From Ilex aquifolium (lineage: Eukaryota > Streptophyta > Magnoliopsida > Aquifoliales > Aquifoliaceae), in NCBI GenBank assembly GCA_951799425.1, contig OX637392.1:36677593-36741592 (forward strand): 64,000 bases of DNA. Reading direction: 5' to 3'. Positions 24,417 to 36,100 of this stretch are shown in pieces; positions within the stretch are counted from its first letter, which is position 1; each line of letters opens with the position of its first letter. A program made the position numbers and the translations under genes. The notes under the pieces were generated by a model, which saw only the letters and a list, made by a program, of their open reading frames with translations, was not told the origin of the DNA and made no database searches.

Positions 24417-24655
24417 TTAAGGTTTATAATCCAAATTTTGACGGACCGATGACAAAGATGAGCATGCCACCGACGGGGCCAGAGAGCTAACAATCCACGA
24501 TGGTGATGTTATGCTGGCATTGCTGAAAAGGGAGACTAGTGAACTTAGCGACGATGTTCTAAGAGCATCAAGCAGTATATTTGCTACCTTAACATCCCTA
24601 TGAATTATCTTGGGGTCACACTGCTCGTGCAAAACCCCTTGCAGCTCCCAACACG
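24417..24655 (-). pseudogene. Receptor-like kinase fragment (LRR-RLK type)
   Basis: A minus-strand remnant reads LHEQCDPKIIHRDVK followed by VANILLD (about 24555-24620), preceded by VLGAARG. This is the catalytic loop of plant LRR receptor kinases of the NIK/SERK-like group (HRDVKxANILLD, where D is the catalytic base and N binds Mg). The sequence beyond ILLD does not continue as the DFG segment in the same frame, and no other kinase subdomain was found nearby. Only about 30 codons are recognisable, so this is a broken relic, not a working gene. Confidence 0.6.
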
Positions 24656-25485
24656 ATTCTTTTGCTCGTACCCCAATTCAAAGCTGACACACTAGTTAGT
24701 TACACTATGCGTTCAATCTTTGTAGTCACACTATCTAGTTAAGTCTATGTATTATTATTTATTTTTTTGAATCCTTACTGATTTTCTGAAGTCACCCTTT
24801 TATGAAACTAATGTTTGCATGATGTTACTCTTTTCAGTCATATTTCTGGATTAACTATTTGTTATCACAGTTTGTGATTATTTTGGCATTTGAAGTATAT
24901 ATTGTGAAAAGGAATTTTGGTAATTTTTCCTAGATGCAATGATCTGTTTAATAATATGACCCATTTTATATATTTTTTATAACTAATGCTTACATTAGTT
25001 TTGGATGGATTTCTGTAAATGCGATATAAATTATTTTGTACGTTGTCACACTTTGTTGTCGCACTAACCAATAACTACCTTTGAAGGATAAATTATTCAA
25101 AATTCAAACATTTTTTACTCCATTAATTTAGGAAATCTATAATCTAATAGATCAAATTCAAATTCAAAAAAATAAAATTGTAAAATCTAATATGCCCATT
25201 AAGGTAAGGACAATAACCTACAAAAAAAAAATTAAAAAATTGTAAATGTTTACTTGGTCACAAAATATTTAAGAATATGAGAATTTAATTACTTAAAAGT
25301 CTGGGGCTATATATTTAAGACAAATTAGTACTGTAAATACACCTAGCCAATTTTTCCAAATAAAAAATCAGGTCCAGGCCCGCTCATTTAAAGACAAAAC
25401 TTCTGGGTGACTACCAAAGAAAGCGTTTTGTTATAGAGTGTTGTGGTGATTACAATCGGAGGGAGACAGAGCGAGAGTTGCTGTA
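24656..25485. other. AT-rich intergenic DNA upstream of the host gene
   Basis: No coding region was recognised. A TATATATTTA stretch at about 25308-25317 could be a TATA box for a transcript through 25486-25669, but nothing else supports it. Confidence 0.3.
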
Positions 25486-25669
25486 ATGGCGGAGTCTACA
25501 ACAACGAAGAAGGCTCCAATAATGTACAATATTTGTTTGTCTTTCTCCCACATTGCCGTCCTGTCCTCCCCTCCAAAACACACACTTATTCTCTGCATTG
25601 GTTCTCCAATTGCTCGTTCTCTTCTCCAAAATGAGGTCTCCCTCCAGCTCATCGTCTCCAAATTACCAG
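25486..25669 (+). other. Candidate first exon of the PRUNE1-like gene
   Basis: A GC-richer block ends at a strong donor (CCAG|GTAAGT at 25669/25670). The next certain exon (33169) begins in phase 0. An ATG at 25631 gives 13 codons (MRSPSSSSSPNYQ) ending in phase 0 at 25669, so it would join in frame; an in-frame ATG at 25553 would give 39 codons. The frame opened by the first ATG (25486, MAESTTTKKAPIMYN) ends in phase 1 and does not fit that junction directly. The intron would be about 7.5 kb and full of repeats. It may equally be an unrelated exon or 5' leader. No homology was recognised. Confidence 0.35.
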
Positions 25670-27118
25670 GTAAGTGTTATTCTCTCCTGTTGCAGTCTCA
25701 CATGGTTCTATTCTTCTTGCTGCTGTTCTTCTCTCTCGCTCTCTCTCCATATGTTTGCAAGAGTGTGTGTATTAGCGTGGCTGGTATAGTTGTATCCTAT
25801 TTGCTTTAAGCTCATAATTGGTTAACTAGGCAAAATAATGTAATAGTAAGTGTCTTGCAAAATGTTAAGAATGTTACTTGTATTGAAAGACAAAATCAAG
25901 GCTTTCGGGTTTGAATTACCCATCAAATTTTGATCACCAAATAAATTGGCACATCCACCGGCCTCAGATGGTAGTTGGACCCACGTATTTGACGATAATA
26001 GGTGTGCCCCGGCATTTGGGGACCAAAAATTGGCGAGAGTAGTAATAGTATTTCACAGAGGCTGTTAGAATGTTTTTTGGGTGGACCTATCTGATGATGG
26101 TTGCTCTGGCTTTGAGTAGAACTAAGAGCTTAAAAGGGAAATGTGTGGCTAGGGGTAGCTGAATGTGACCCTGTTTTGGGTTTGGGTGTACATTATGCAT
26201 GACGAGGTTGGAATAGAAGCAAATGCCTATAAATGCAATGGATAAATCTTTTTCCAATTAGTGTTTGTTCAATATTTGTCGAATCAAAGGAGATTGATGA
26301 GGCACTTATCAAGACTCATGTGGTATGGTGACCATAAAGCAAGGATCAAAATTTTGTTTCAATGGATGATTTCGGTCGGTTAAGATACTGAAACGTTTCA
26401 TCAATGTTTTGGAAATTTTTTGGCCATGGGATGGAAACCAAGAAAAAAAATTACATTCTAAAAAATTGGTCACACCTTTAAATATCACTACACATGGGAA
26501 TGTTGATATTCAACACTGATTCGTTTCAGTTGTTTCGTTGGAAATGGAATGAAATTTCCGTTCTTGCCATCAAGAAACAACTTGCACGATGACGCAAGCA
26601 TAACTTATGAAAGGATGTTGAGATGGAGGAGTGATAACTAAGGGGAAGACAGAAAAATAAGATAAATGTGGCTCCAAAAGCTTGGCATTACACAGATTCA
26701 AGGGGAAGATGAAACAAAGTTGTCTAAAATGATTTGGATGTGTCCAGCAAAGACTAAGGGCGTCGTCTGTAACACCATTGATAGCGGTTAGAAGTCTAAA
26801 GGAATGTGGGTCAAGGCAATGGAAGAAGATATGATGATCTGTCATATAAATTAAGATATTCCCCTCTTAGAATTAACTGATGAAAAAGATATTTAGGTAC
26901 CAAATACCAGTTGTTTGGGTCTTACGTGTTGGGTTGAATTTGTATGAAGGGCTGTCATTTCTATGAAAACACTGCATACAGTGATATTATTATTACAGAC
27001 TGCTATTGACAGCACAGATGGAGTCTTTCTTTTCCACAACAAATCAAGTGTTTTCTATATTGAATTGCTTGAAACCTTACCTGATTTCTCGATTAACAGA
27101 TAATTGGTTGCGAATATT
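25670..27118. other. Non-coding DNA, no recognised feature
   Basis: If the first-exon model holds, this is intron 1 sequence. No exon, RNA gene or clear element was recognised. The apparent short open frames (for example 26570-26845, minus) lack any recognisable motif. Confidence 0.35.
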
Positions 27119-27245
27119 AAAGCCTGGCACAGTGGTTAAAGAGAGTTGTCTTTATTTATATTTAAAATTGAGGTTGTGGTCATAAGCACAAGATTTATTG
27201 GTAAAGGATTTCTAGTTTGATGACAGTGCAACTTTAATATTAATA
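27119..27245 (+). mobile_element. Possible SINE remnant with a tRNA-like A box
   Basis: TGGCACAGTGG at 27125-27135 fits the RNA polymerase III A box (TRGCNNAGTGG) and is preceded by AGCC as in Au-type plant SINEs. A degraded B-box-like GAGGTTGTGGTCATAAGC lies about 45 bp downstream. No clear 3' tail or target duplication is visible. Confidence 0.4.
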
Positions 27246-27352
27246 TTGTTATAATATTTGCTAGGTGTTATTATTAATATTGTTATAATATATGCTTTAT
27301 TTTCAATATATTATAACTCTAAAAATATCTGAAAAATATACTATATTATTTT

Positions 27353-27436
27353 TGTAGCCTTATCCTTTCCGTACTCGTATTCTATATTTTTTAACTTTGT
27401 CGTATCCACATGTTCGTATCTGTGCTTCTTAGGGTA
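27353..27436 (+). repeat. End of a GATACG-rich repeat element
   Basis: The segment ends CGTATCTGTGCTTC. Read on the minus strand this is GAAGCACAGATACG, identical over 14 bases to the start of the repeat at 28508. It also carries spaced CGTA/GTAT words (TACTCGTATTC, GTCGTATCC), like the interior of that repeat. Only this end is recognisable. Confidence 0.55.
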
Positions 27437-28507
27437 CTAGTAATGGTGTAACAAACGTTAGTTGATGGAAACAAAAATCAAAAGCATGAATTTTCTTCTG
27501 CATTCATGCCTTGCTAAAAAATGCTAAGGGTTAAATGTGTGTATCTATTAGGTACAAGATCAAACAAACAGAAATCTGTGATATATAATAAATTATTTTG
27601 TATTATACACAATTTAGGGATGTTAAATTGCTTAATTTGTGAAAGCCAAGTTAAAAAAAAAATTGTTGAGGAATAAGCTATTTTTTGTACAGTTGTTTAT
27701 TGAGACCTTGAGATTTGAACTTTTATTTTAGGTACAATTTGATACAAATTTTCAATCATTGGATCAAGAGTATTTAAAATTGATTGATGAAATTTTAGCA
27801 ATAGAGTAGTTAGTAGGAGAAACTAGGGCCGACCCCCATCACTTACTATTAGAATGTCAGATCCAGGGTTACCAGAACTCGTTCACCGCTATACGATCAG
27901 CGATCTAGATCGCCCTACCCCAAACGGGGTATATTGGCCACCTGGATCACCAAAAATAACGATCACGAATTGAAACCCTAACCCCAATTTCAAACCCTAA
28001 TCCTAAATCAAAACCCTACATTGTCCCAAAACTATATAAAATTGACCAGAACAGAGGGAGAAGAAGGGAAAGTTTTCAGAAATAAACAATAAAAATTCAT
28101 AAAAGGCAATATTGAGTGAAGCTTAAGTTATATATGTGTATCGATCAAACAGATTGCTTCGAATCAAATGGACAGGGCTGCACTCCTCTGATGATCGACA
28201 ATTGCCTCTCTCGATTTATTGACATGTGTGTGAAGATATCCGACTCAGTTGTGAACCTATCCCTCTTTTTTGATGTTGAAGCGAGCGTGAATGTGGTCTG
28301 CCCTTCCCAAGTGTTATTTTTTTTTTTTAAAGTCAGTGGTGCATGTCAACCAGACATTTAGACTCTTGGTGAAAATACACAAAGAGTCAAAAACACCCTA
28401 GGTTTTACTACTTTAGTAGACAAGCATGCAGCCCAATGCAAACATCACTATACCGATCAACCTATAAATTCAGTTCTCTGTTATCCTCAAACACTACACC
28501 CAACTAG
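27437..28507. other. Non-coding DNA with a promoter-like patch
   Basis: AT-rich and without a recognised gene. At 27958-28075 there is a run of AAACCCTAA-type words followed by CTATATAAAATTG (28030-28042), which looks like a plant promoter and 5' leader. No convincing coding sequence follows. The 81-codon frame at 28116-28361 has no recognised motif. Confidence 0.3.
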
Positions 28508-29204
28508 GAAGCACAGATACGGATACGGGATACAAGTACGACACGATACAAATACAACGATACGACAAAATCTCAAAAAATAAGATACGGGTACGGCTAG
28601 GATACATATATATGTATGTATGTATGCATTAGAATGTTATCACAAGACTAAGGATATGAGAGATTAAGAAATAAATACATCCAAACTAAAATAATTTACG
28701 TTACTGACATAGGACTGTTTAATGGTGTTTTAAATTCAAGATTCTATGTAATTCTAAAGTTGAAGACATGTCACCCTTCAAGAGTTCTCAATTTTTACTT
28801 AACGTTTAATTGCAAGAGACTTCATTGACTTTAGCATAAGTCATAAAAACTCATTATTCAAGTCAACCAAATTGTAAAGAATTGACAAATTTTGTGATAT
28901 ATGTGACGTACATCCAAATGAACATCTTGGAATGAAAAATCCTTATTTATATGATTCACGGTTTCTAAACAACCCATCTCACAAAGTATAAGATAAATGT
29001 ATTCATTGTGGAGATACGCCAATCTTAGGTGTATCTGATAAGTGGTCAATAATGATAAATATTTTATTAATTATTCGATACGTGCGAAAAGTATCTGATA
29101 CGTATCCTTAAGAATCTGATTAGTTTCGGTATCCGATACATATCGATATCCGATACGTATTGAATATAGATACGTTACCCCGATCGATCGAAGTATTCGT
29201 GCTT
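28508..29204. mobile_element. GATACG-rich element with short inverted ends
   Basis: The left end is GAAGCACAGATACGGATACGGG and the right end GTATTCGTGCTT, giving short inverted ends (AAGCACRRATAC). Both flanks inside the ends are packed with ATACG/CGTAT words (28517-28600 and 29080-29175). Such subterminal arrays are known as transposase-binding sites in some DNA transposons. No target duplication was identified and no coding region is present, so it would be non-autonomous. Confidence 0.45.
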
Positions 29205-29985
29205 GATAGACACCTAATTATACCTTATTACAACTATAGAAAATATTAACAGTAAATATGTATTCAAATGAAACTGATAATAAAATATATCACAAATATA
29301 AAATAAATATTTATCATGTGTACAAATATTTATTAATCATGTGTATATAAATGCATAGCTATATATAGTTCTTTATAATATTGAATCAAATAAGAGTTGC
29401 AAATCGAACTACAATCTAAAATAGCATAGCAATTAAGTCTACTCCTGCCACATCCCGTACTGGAGAAAGTGTCGTACCGCGTACCCGTACCATGTACCAA
29501 ATTGACCCACAATCCAGGTTATCTTGGGCAAATCCTCTCTTATATATGTTTCCAAGTTTAGACACTTGATACTCTTCTATTGGTCCAATATATTTATAAT
29601 CCAATAAAGCTAATAGGTTTAGAAAACCCTGTTATACCTAATTCTTACCCTAATTAGGAGTTGATACCCACCCACATGTTCTCATCTATTACTTTCCTCA
29701 AGCCACACATAGTATGCACAGATCATCTCTTCCGAATAATCAAAGTGCCATGATAAATTGGGTATAAGTACTTACAAAGCTATACAGACTGCTTTACCAG
29801 CCATTATGCAGGCATAATGGGCTATAATGCCCATTATAGACTTTTACGCCACCGTAACAACCATTACATGTGTGAAATAATTATTTGCCGATTAATCAAT
29901 GTGTAATTGTGTCAAAAGCCTCTGTGAACATATGCCGATGAAGTGTGCTTGTAGTCATGCATAAGTGTGTCATTTGGACCTTTAT
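29205..29985. other. Non-coding DNA, no recognised feature
   Basis: AT-rich, with a GTACCGCGTACCCGTACCATG patch at about 29474-29494 that echoes GTAC/GTACCG-type words. A short GC-poor palindromic patch (ATAATGGGCTATAATGCCCATTAT) lies at about 29814-29837. Nothing coding was recognised. Confidence 0.3.
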
Positions 29986-30450
29986 TGTACAAGGTGCTTT
30001 AAATCCGTGCTGGCTTAGCCCAAAGCAGACAATGTTGTGCTTGCCCAGAGCGTTACACGTGTGAGAGTCATGGACCCTCATGGTGTGGAGACCACCTAGT
30101 TTGTGCGTCCCTTAGGACACTTTGGTCCGGTGGGGTGGTGGTTTGGTAAAGTGGTTTGGGACGATGACAATTGGCATGGTATAAGTAATCCCCAGAATCT
30201 CACATCACATAGGTCTGGACCCCAAACGAGGACATTCGTGCCTAATTGGGGTGATTTGTGGTGTTCCAGATCCTACATTGCCCGGTAAAGTCTGTCGAGT
30301 GATAAGTGTGTGTGTGTTTTGTCTTCATTATACAATAGGTTTCACAGTTGTGTGGGCCTAGCCCAAATCACTACAATATTGTACAATATGAATCCAGGCG
30401 GAACCTAGTTGTCCTTGCCCCTTTAACATTCACCAAAGCACCATTTCCTA
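29986..30450. repeat. Degenerate repeat, possibly old LTR fragments
   Basis: CTTAGCCCAAAGCAGACAAT (about 30015) and CCTAGCCCAAATCACTACAA (about 30357) are related words, and CCTACATTGCCCGG (30270-30283) resembles the phrase 'CCCACATTGCCC' common in plant LTR/TRIM repeats. Edges and duplications were not found. The 5S-rRNA-like core of Cassandra TRIMs is absent. Confidence 0.3.
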
Positions 30451-30893
30451 TTGTTACTTGAGAACTAATTGAAGTATATCCATATTGACAAAGATAGATT
30501 TATCACGAGTCATGTGGTTATTACACCAAGAAACCAATCCTCAATTGTGTGCTTGGAAGAACTTTGACAAGCATAAAACAAATGTTTTCGTCTTCTCTTT
30601 CCTTCAGCAAAATTAGCTTGTCGAGTATCTTTTGCACTTCAATTTTTATTGCCATATAGCTGAACCCTAAAACTAGCAATCTGTCTACATGGTTGCCCTT
30701 TCCACAAATTCCGTATTTTGCATATTGTTAGAACCGATTCCGAAAGAGATTATTTTAGCTCTCGACTTTGAAGTTCCTCCTTGTCCTTTCATATGTCTAC
30801 CACCTCTATATGATTTTCCGCTTTTTTGGTCTAGACTTCAAGGTTACAAGGAACCCATTAGCTCTTGGACACTCAATGAAGAGATTCCCTTAG

Positions 30894-31768
30894 AGTGTGT
30901 TTGTTAACCTAAATTCAGTACTTAAAATAAATATATTCGACACTTATTAGTTAAACTCGTTTTGTAACTAAAATTTGAATATCTTAATATATTAAGTACT
31001 CCTTAAAAATAGGTTACAATATTAAGGGAGAGATCATTTACTTAATTCTGAAAGTTAAAAGCGCTCAGTAGAAGCATCTTGAACAATATTTACAATATGA
31101 CAATTCTACCCTGAAATATTTTACAATCTTACTAAAACTCAAATTAGTCTTCTCTCTAAAACCCCTAATCTATCTATCGTCTTCGCCGTCTTCTTCCCAT
31201 CGTCTTCTTCAATGACAAACGTAAGTCTTCTTCCCTTTTTTTTTTTAGCTGGTAGTAATTCTTCTTCCATTTGGTATATTCAGTTTGTCATAGCTGAGGC
31301 TATTTGGTTACCGTTCATTCCAATCTTCAATACTAGCCATTGTTAGTGCAAACCCCTATTGTGTTTGTGATGGGCTTAGTTTATTCCAGTTACTGAGTGG
31401 ATTAGTTATACTTTGGATGAATTTTATTTCATGTTATATCAAAATCTTTGGTAAAAAAAAAAACATACACACACTGCACACACACCCACATACACATTAA
31501 AATCTAAATGTTCTAATTTGTTCTATTTTTTTGTTCAAATTAAAATCTAATTTTTTCTATTTCTTTAATATTTTTTGAATATTTATTAGTTATTGTTCAT
31601 TTATTGTGTAATTCAATTTTTTTTAGAAGATTAACTCTGTGTAGTTATTAAACAGTTTGGTTTAATTCAGTACTAAAATTTCAGTGGGCATCAAACAGTC
31701 TACAAATTCAACATTTAGCTTTCAAACTTCAGTTTTCAGACTTCAACTTTCAATTTTATCAAACATCA
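30894..31768. mobile_element. hAT-like MITE candidate
   Basis: The segment begins AGTGTGTTTGTTAACC and ends TTTTATCAAACATCA, whose complement is TGATGTTTGATAAAA: imperfect inverted ends of hAT style. CCTTAG flanks both sides (30888-30893 and 31769-31774), and the full 8-bp flanks (TCCCTTAG, CACCTTAG) match at 6 of 8 bases, as an aged hAT duplication might. No transposase. The interior contains a CTTC-rich stretch near 31180-31235. Confidence 0.45.
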
Positions 31769-31804
31769 CCTTAGTTTCTAGAATAGCTGCAACCATAGCA
31801 TCAT

Positions 31805-31990
31805 TTTTTGTGGCAAGATGGTCAGGCTGCAACCAAAGGTTGTCGGTTCAAATCTGAGGCAGCCAATTGTGCGTGTTGTGCAAAAGGTTAAGGCTTTAGG
31901 CCCATTCCATCCTCAAAAAACCCTTACTTAACAAGGTCCTAAATAGTTAATGACCTTTTAATACTTCAAATTCTTGTTATAAACTAACCA
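31805..31990 (+). mobile_element. tRNA-derived SINE-like sequence
   Basis: TGGCAAGATGG at 31811-31821 resembles the polymerase III A box, and GGTTCAAATCT at 31845-31855 is a good B box (GGTTCRANNCC). The spacing of about 34 bp is tRNA-like. The body (CAGCCAATTGTGCGTGTTGTGC) follows, as in plant SINEs. It lies 30 bp beyond the hAT-like element. Ends and duplication were not resolved. Confidence 0.5.
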
Positions 31991-33168
31991 TAATTTTTGT
32001 CAATTCTTCTCTAACTTCCTAATTCATCATAAGATTTCATTTGGTTCACAATTTTTGTAACTTCACAAAAATAAATTCTTATAGCTCAAGGTGCACTCTT
32101 TTTCAGTTTTTTTAGCTTATCTTCTAAGAGTTTGAAAAGTTTTCATTCTTTACTTTTAGGTCTCCTTGGAACTCCTTTTGACGAATATCCCATTCTTGCT
32201 TCATTTGGTAGCTCCAAGGATTCTGTAAAAGTCATCATCTGAAATTAACAGGAGTTCTTTTGCATCCTTTCTTCTATTATCTCTGAGCTGCTCTGCTTGA
32301 CAACCAACATCGAATTGGGCTCGGCATTACTATATTTTAATAAAATCCCTCTTATTTTACGATTACTAAAGATGATTCTTGATTTGACTGGTCAATAATC
32401 ACAGTGGTTTCTTGAAACTACCGAAATTGGTGGCTGATTTGAACTTACATTTTGGCTGTGAGCTGGCCATGGATTTTTTTTCTAAGCTTCTTTTTTGCTT
32501 GTATTCTTCATATGCATGAGCTGTTTTCAACGAGACCACAACTGAAACCAGGTTCCGTTGGATCTTTGACAGCAAACAATGGGGAAATGTGCAGAGAAAA
32601 CTCAGATTTATCTGCACAGAAAACTTAGATTTAAAGAAAGAACTCAAATTTAAAAAATTACAGCAGAAAACAGGAGAAGGAGAGCATGAACATGACGATA
32701 GCCACTGGATTTTATTAGTTCAACAAATCGTACACATCATACATAGAAGCTGGTTTTCAGACGAGAAATGCACAATAAAGAAGACTTCTCAATTTACAAA
32801 CTAAGTGTAGTTAGCTACACAAACAGCGCTAAATGTATGTCGTTTAATGAAACATTGAACATGCATCAACTTTTGGCGGCTCTCTGGACGATAAATAGAG
32901 CTATATATTTAGCATTCTATCTTAACCCAAGAGTGGTTTCTTAGTAATTCTAGCATTTGTAGTAACAGTAAGAACTAAAACAATATTTAAGTGCCTGTGT
33001 ATTGGATATTTCGTTATTGCTTTGTCTCTTTGCTCTCATGCCAGTACGTCTGTATATCAGTATATGAACATGTATCAGTGATGGCTTGAGTTGATATGAA
33101 CACGTGACATTGTTTTGCTTCTGCTTGTTATCATTTTAATTTGGATCCACTGTTCTTTTGGTTTGCAG
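31991..33168. other. Non-coding DNA before the first certain exon
   Basis: No coding exon was recognised. A polypyrimidine stretch and TTTGCAG acceptor occur at the right edge (33150-33168). Under the first-exon model this is the 3' part of intron 1. Confidence 0.4.
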
Positions 33169-36100
33169 GAAGCATATAGTCGTGCCCGCGATAACCCTTT
33201 TTTCGATGGGATGAGAAGAGGTGATGCAACTGCGACAAACGGGAAATCTATATTCGACTTACAAGGAACGGTTTCTGGAGGGAGCATTTCTCGGTCAGCA
33301 TCAGATATTGGTTACAGAGGATCCAGGAAAATTCTTATGGATATATCTGAAAATATCACATATAGTCCACCCAATGATTCACCACCAGACATTATTCTTG
33401 AGCCTTTTGGCAAGTCTTTATCTGGAAGGTGGTCAAAGAGTGCCAGAACAACTCCATCTCCTTTAGCAAGCCTTCAGTTAGGTTTGAACATTGACTATGA
33501 GGATGAGAATGAATTGACAAACGAGTCCAGTCCAAGGGCCCGTGAAGCAGATGAAGAGAGCTATACTCTAAGTGATCTAGCAACACCTGCAATTGAAAGA
33601 ACATATAGTGTAAATAAGAGAAGAACAAATCTCTCTAAAATTCCTCTTCCTCCATGTGCGGCATCATTTTACTATGGAAATTCACCACCAATGGAGATTG
33701 TGGAATCATGTGAAGGCATTCAGAAGGTTAATCTGTACCTGAGAGCTAGAAGGGATGATGTCAATGCTGGCGTGCCAGGAAGATTCTTGCATGCAGTAAT
33801 AGGGCAGGAAGTCTCTGGTACTTCGTATTCTTCACATTATCTAATTTAGAGTAGCTTCCTCATTTTTCTATGTTTTCTTTAGTTCTTTCTTCATTTTTTG
33901 ACCTCTTTCTTGCACTTATGAGAAAATATGCAGTAATTTTCAGCATATTTTTCAATTACATGAAGTGAGTTAATAAATATTAATTACTCCCAGAGAAAAT
34001 TGTAGAAATATAAGAGATCCCATGCTAAAAAAATTTGGACCTGATATCAGATTACCTCCTTGATATAATAAATGTTTGATCTCGTAATGCAATATATTGA
34101 TCAGATAGTATAATCACAGTTTTAAGTAGCAGTTAATGTGCCCTGACTAATATTTAAAACCGTGATGGAGATGATCTGCATCATTTCTGAATTTTCAGAT
34201 GACAGATATTGAGTCAGAGTGAACCTTAACTCGGGCAAATTTTCAATCAAATCTGAACTCTTTGATATAGTCATATAGCCCGAATTGATGGATATCCATT
34301 TCCTTATTCCCTATTCAAACCTGTCACCTTTGTCTTGATACTCTAATTCCATATTGTACTTACTCTCCAACTACTTTGTAGGTGATTTATCCAATGCAAT
34401 TCCTTGAGGAACTTCATGCTTTTCATTCTATATCCTGTAAAAATCCTGTTCTCTTTGCCCCAGTTGTAGATTGGTTTAGGAGTTATTTTCCATTCTTCTT
34501 CTCTTCTTTGCTTTCTTTTTTCTGCTCTCTGGTAAGACGTTGAATCTACCTATATTTAAAACCTAAAGCTTTCCAGCTGCAGATGGGATGAAAAAGGGAA
34601 TAGAAATGTGCCAATGCTTGGCATCGATTTGAGTCTTACATGGAGCACTTAAAGTGTAATCTCAAAAATCTTGATGCCATATATTAGAAAAGCAGAACCA
34701 GCTAAAAATATAAAATTTAAGAGAAATACTGTTCTTCATTGTGATAATTTGACATGGCAATATGCAGATGTTGGATCTGTTGCTTCAACCATCATGTACG
34801 CCTACTACTTGAATGAAACACTTAAAAACAACCAGTTCTGCACAGTGCCTGTTATCAACATGAAGAGGGCAGACCTAAATTCTCATGCTGAGCTTAAATG
34901 GCTACTTGATTCGTGTCATATTGATCATGCGTCCTTGATTTTTGTTGACGAGGTATGTTCCAAATGACTACTGGAGACTTAGTTAGCAACATTGATCTAT
35001 AATCAACTCAGAATAAGTGAAACATGTTCCATGTGTGAAGGCAGAGGAGGGATCATCTGATTTAATATCCTAATATTTGGTTTGCCTAGGAGAGAAATGG
35101 GTCTTTATTATGTTCCTTTCAATGATAAGGGACAAAATGTTGCAGACTGTGCATCCTAATGTTGACAATGGTTAGGATCATCTAAGGATATCTGTTTGTT
35201 CTTGCAAAAATTATCTTACAGTTCAAAACCTTGCTCTGTGCCGCTAGTGCACCTGCTCTTTATGCGCTGCAACTATCCTGCTAGGATCCCTCCATGTAGT
35301 TAGATGTCTAAAAATCTTTGGTTTCTCTTTTCTAACTACTTACCTAACTAAAATATGAAGTTTAAATTTCCCCTGCCTTCGAACTGATTTTTGTTTTCTG
35401 TTTGAAAATATTGGGCAGATTGATCTGTCATATTATGATCTGTTCGGGAGTCTTAAACTAGTTTTGCTAAACGGTGATAAGCTTCCATCCAAACAAGAGG
35501 TAATGTCTTGCTTCTGTACATTGCTGTTTTTATTGTGAGCCACATGCCATTATGGGTGTTTGCCTGCATGTTTTTGGAATAGGCAATAAAGGAGGCCCTG
35601 GTGGAGATCTTTAATTGCAGTAAGGTGAGTTTGGTTAGCTTTACATGGTTGAATGCTCATTAGTTATGCCCTCTCGTAAATACCTTAATCTTCATGCAAT
35701 GTATATCATAACGTTTTCCTTCGTTTACAGCATGATCCTCCATATCCTGGGGTTGATACTGTCACTGTTGGACAGGTACAATGATTATAAGAGCAGTGTA
35801 TTTGTTTTACTGAAAGTAATATTCATAATTGACACCAATTTAAAAGGCTATAATCAAAACTTCCCTTGTTATTGGAATTCTGGGCAAAAATTACTAATTT
35901 TCTTGTGCTCGATATTGTGATATACTATGGGTTCTCGTCATTGTAGAATCATATCCTAAGGAATTAAATTTATGGCACGTTGGTTGCTCCCTTGCAGTGA
36001 GAATTCCAAAAAACAGCATACCTCCTTGACTTTTAAAATTATGCACATAACCATCTTATGGTTGTGTACTGAAGTGAAAAGCCCAACACCGTTTAGAAAA

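Noticed and set aside
28116-28361. 81-codon frame after a promoter-like patch
   Set aside because: No recognised motif, and the frame runs into a poly-T tract. Not supported as a gene or as an exon of the PRUNE1-like gene.
29986-30450. Cassandra-type TRIM with 5S rRNA-like core
   Set aside because: The 5S internal promoter words are not present. Only generic LTR-like phrases are seen.
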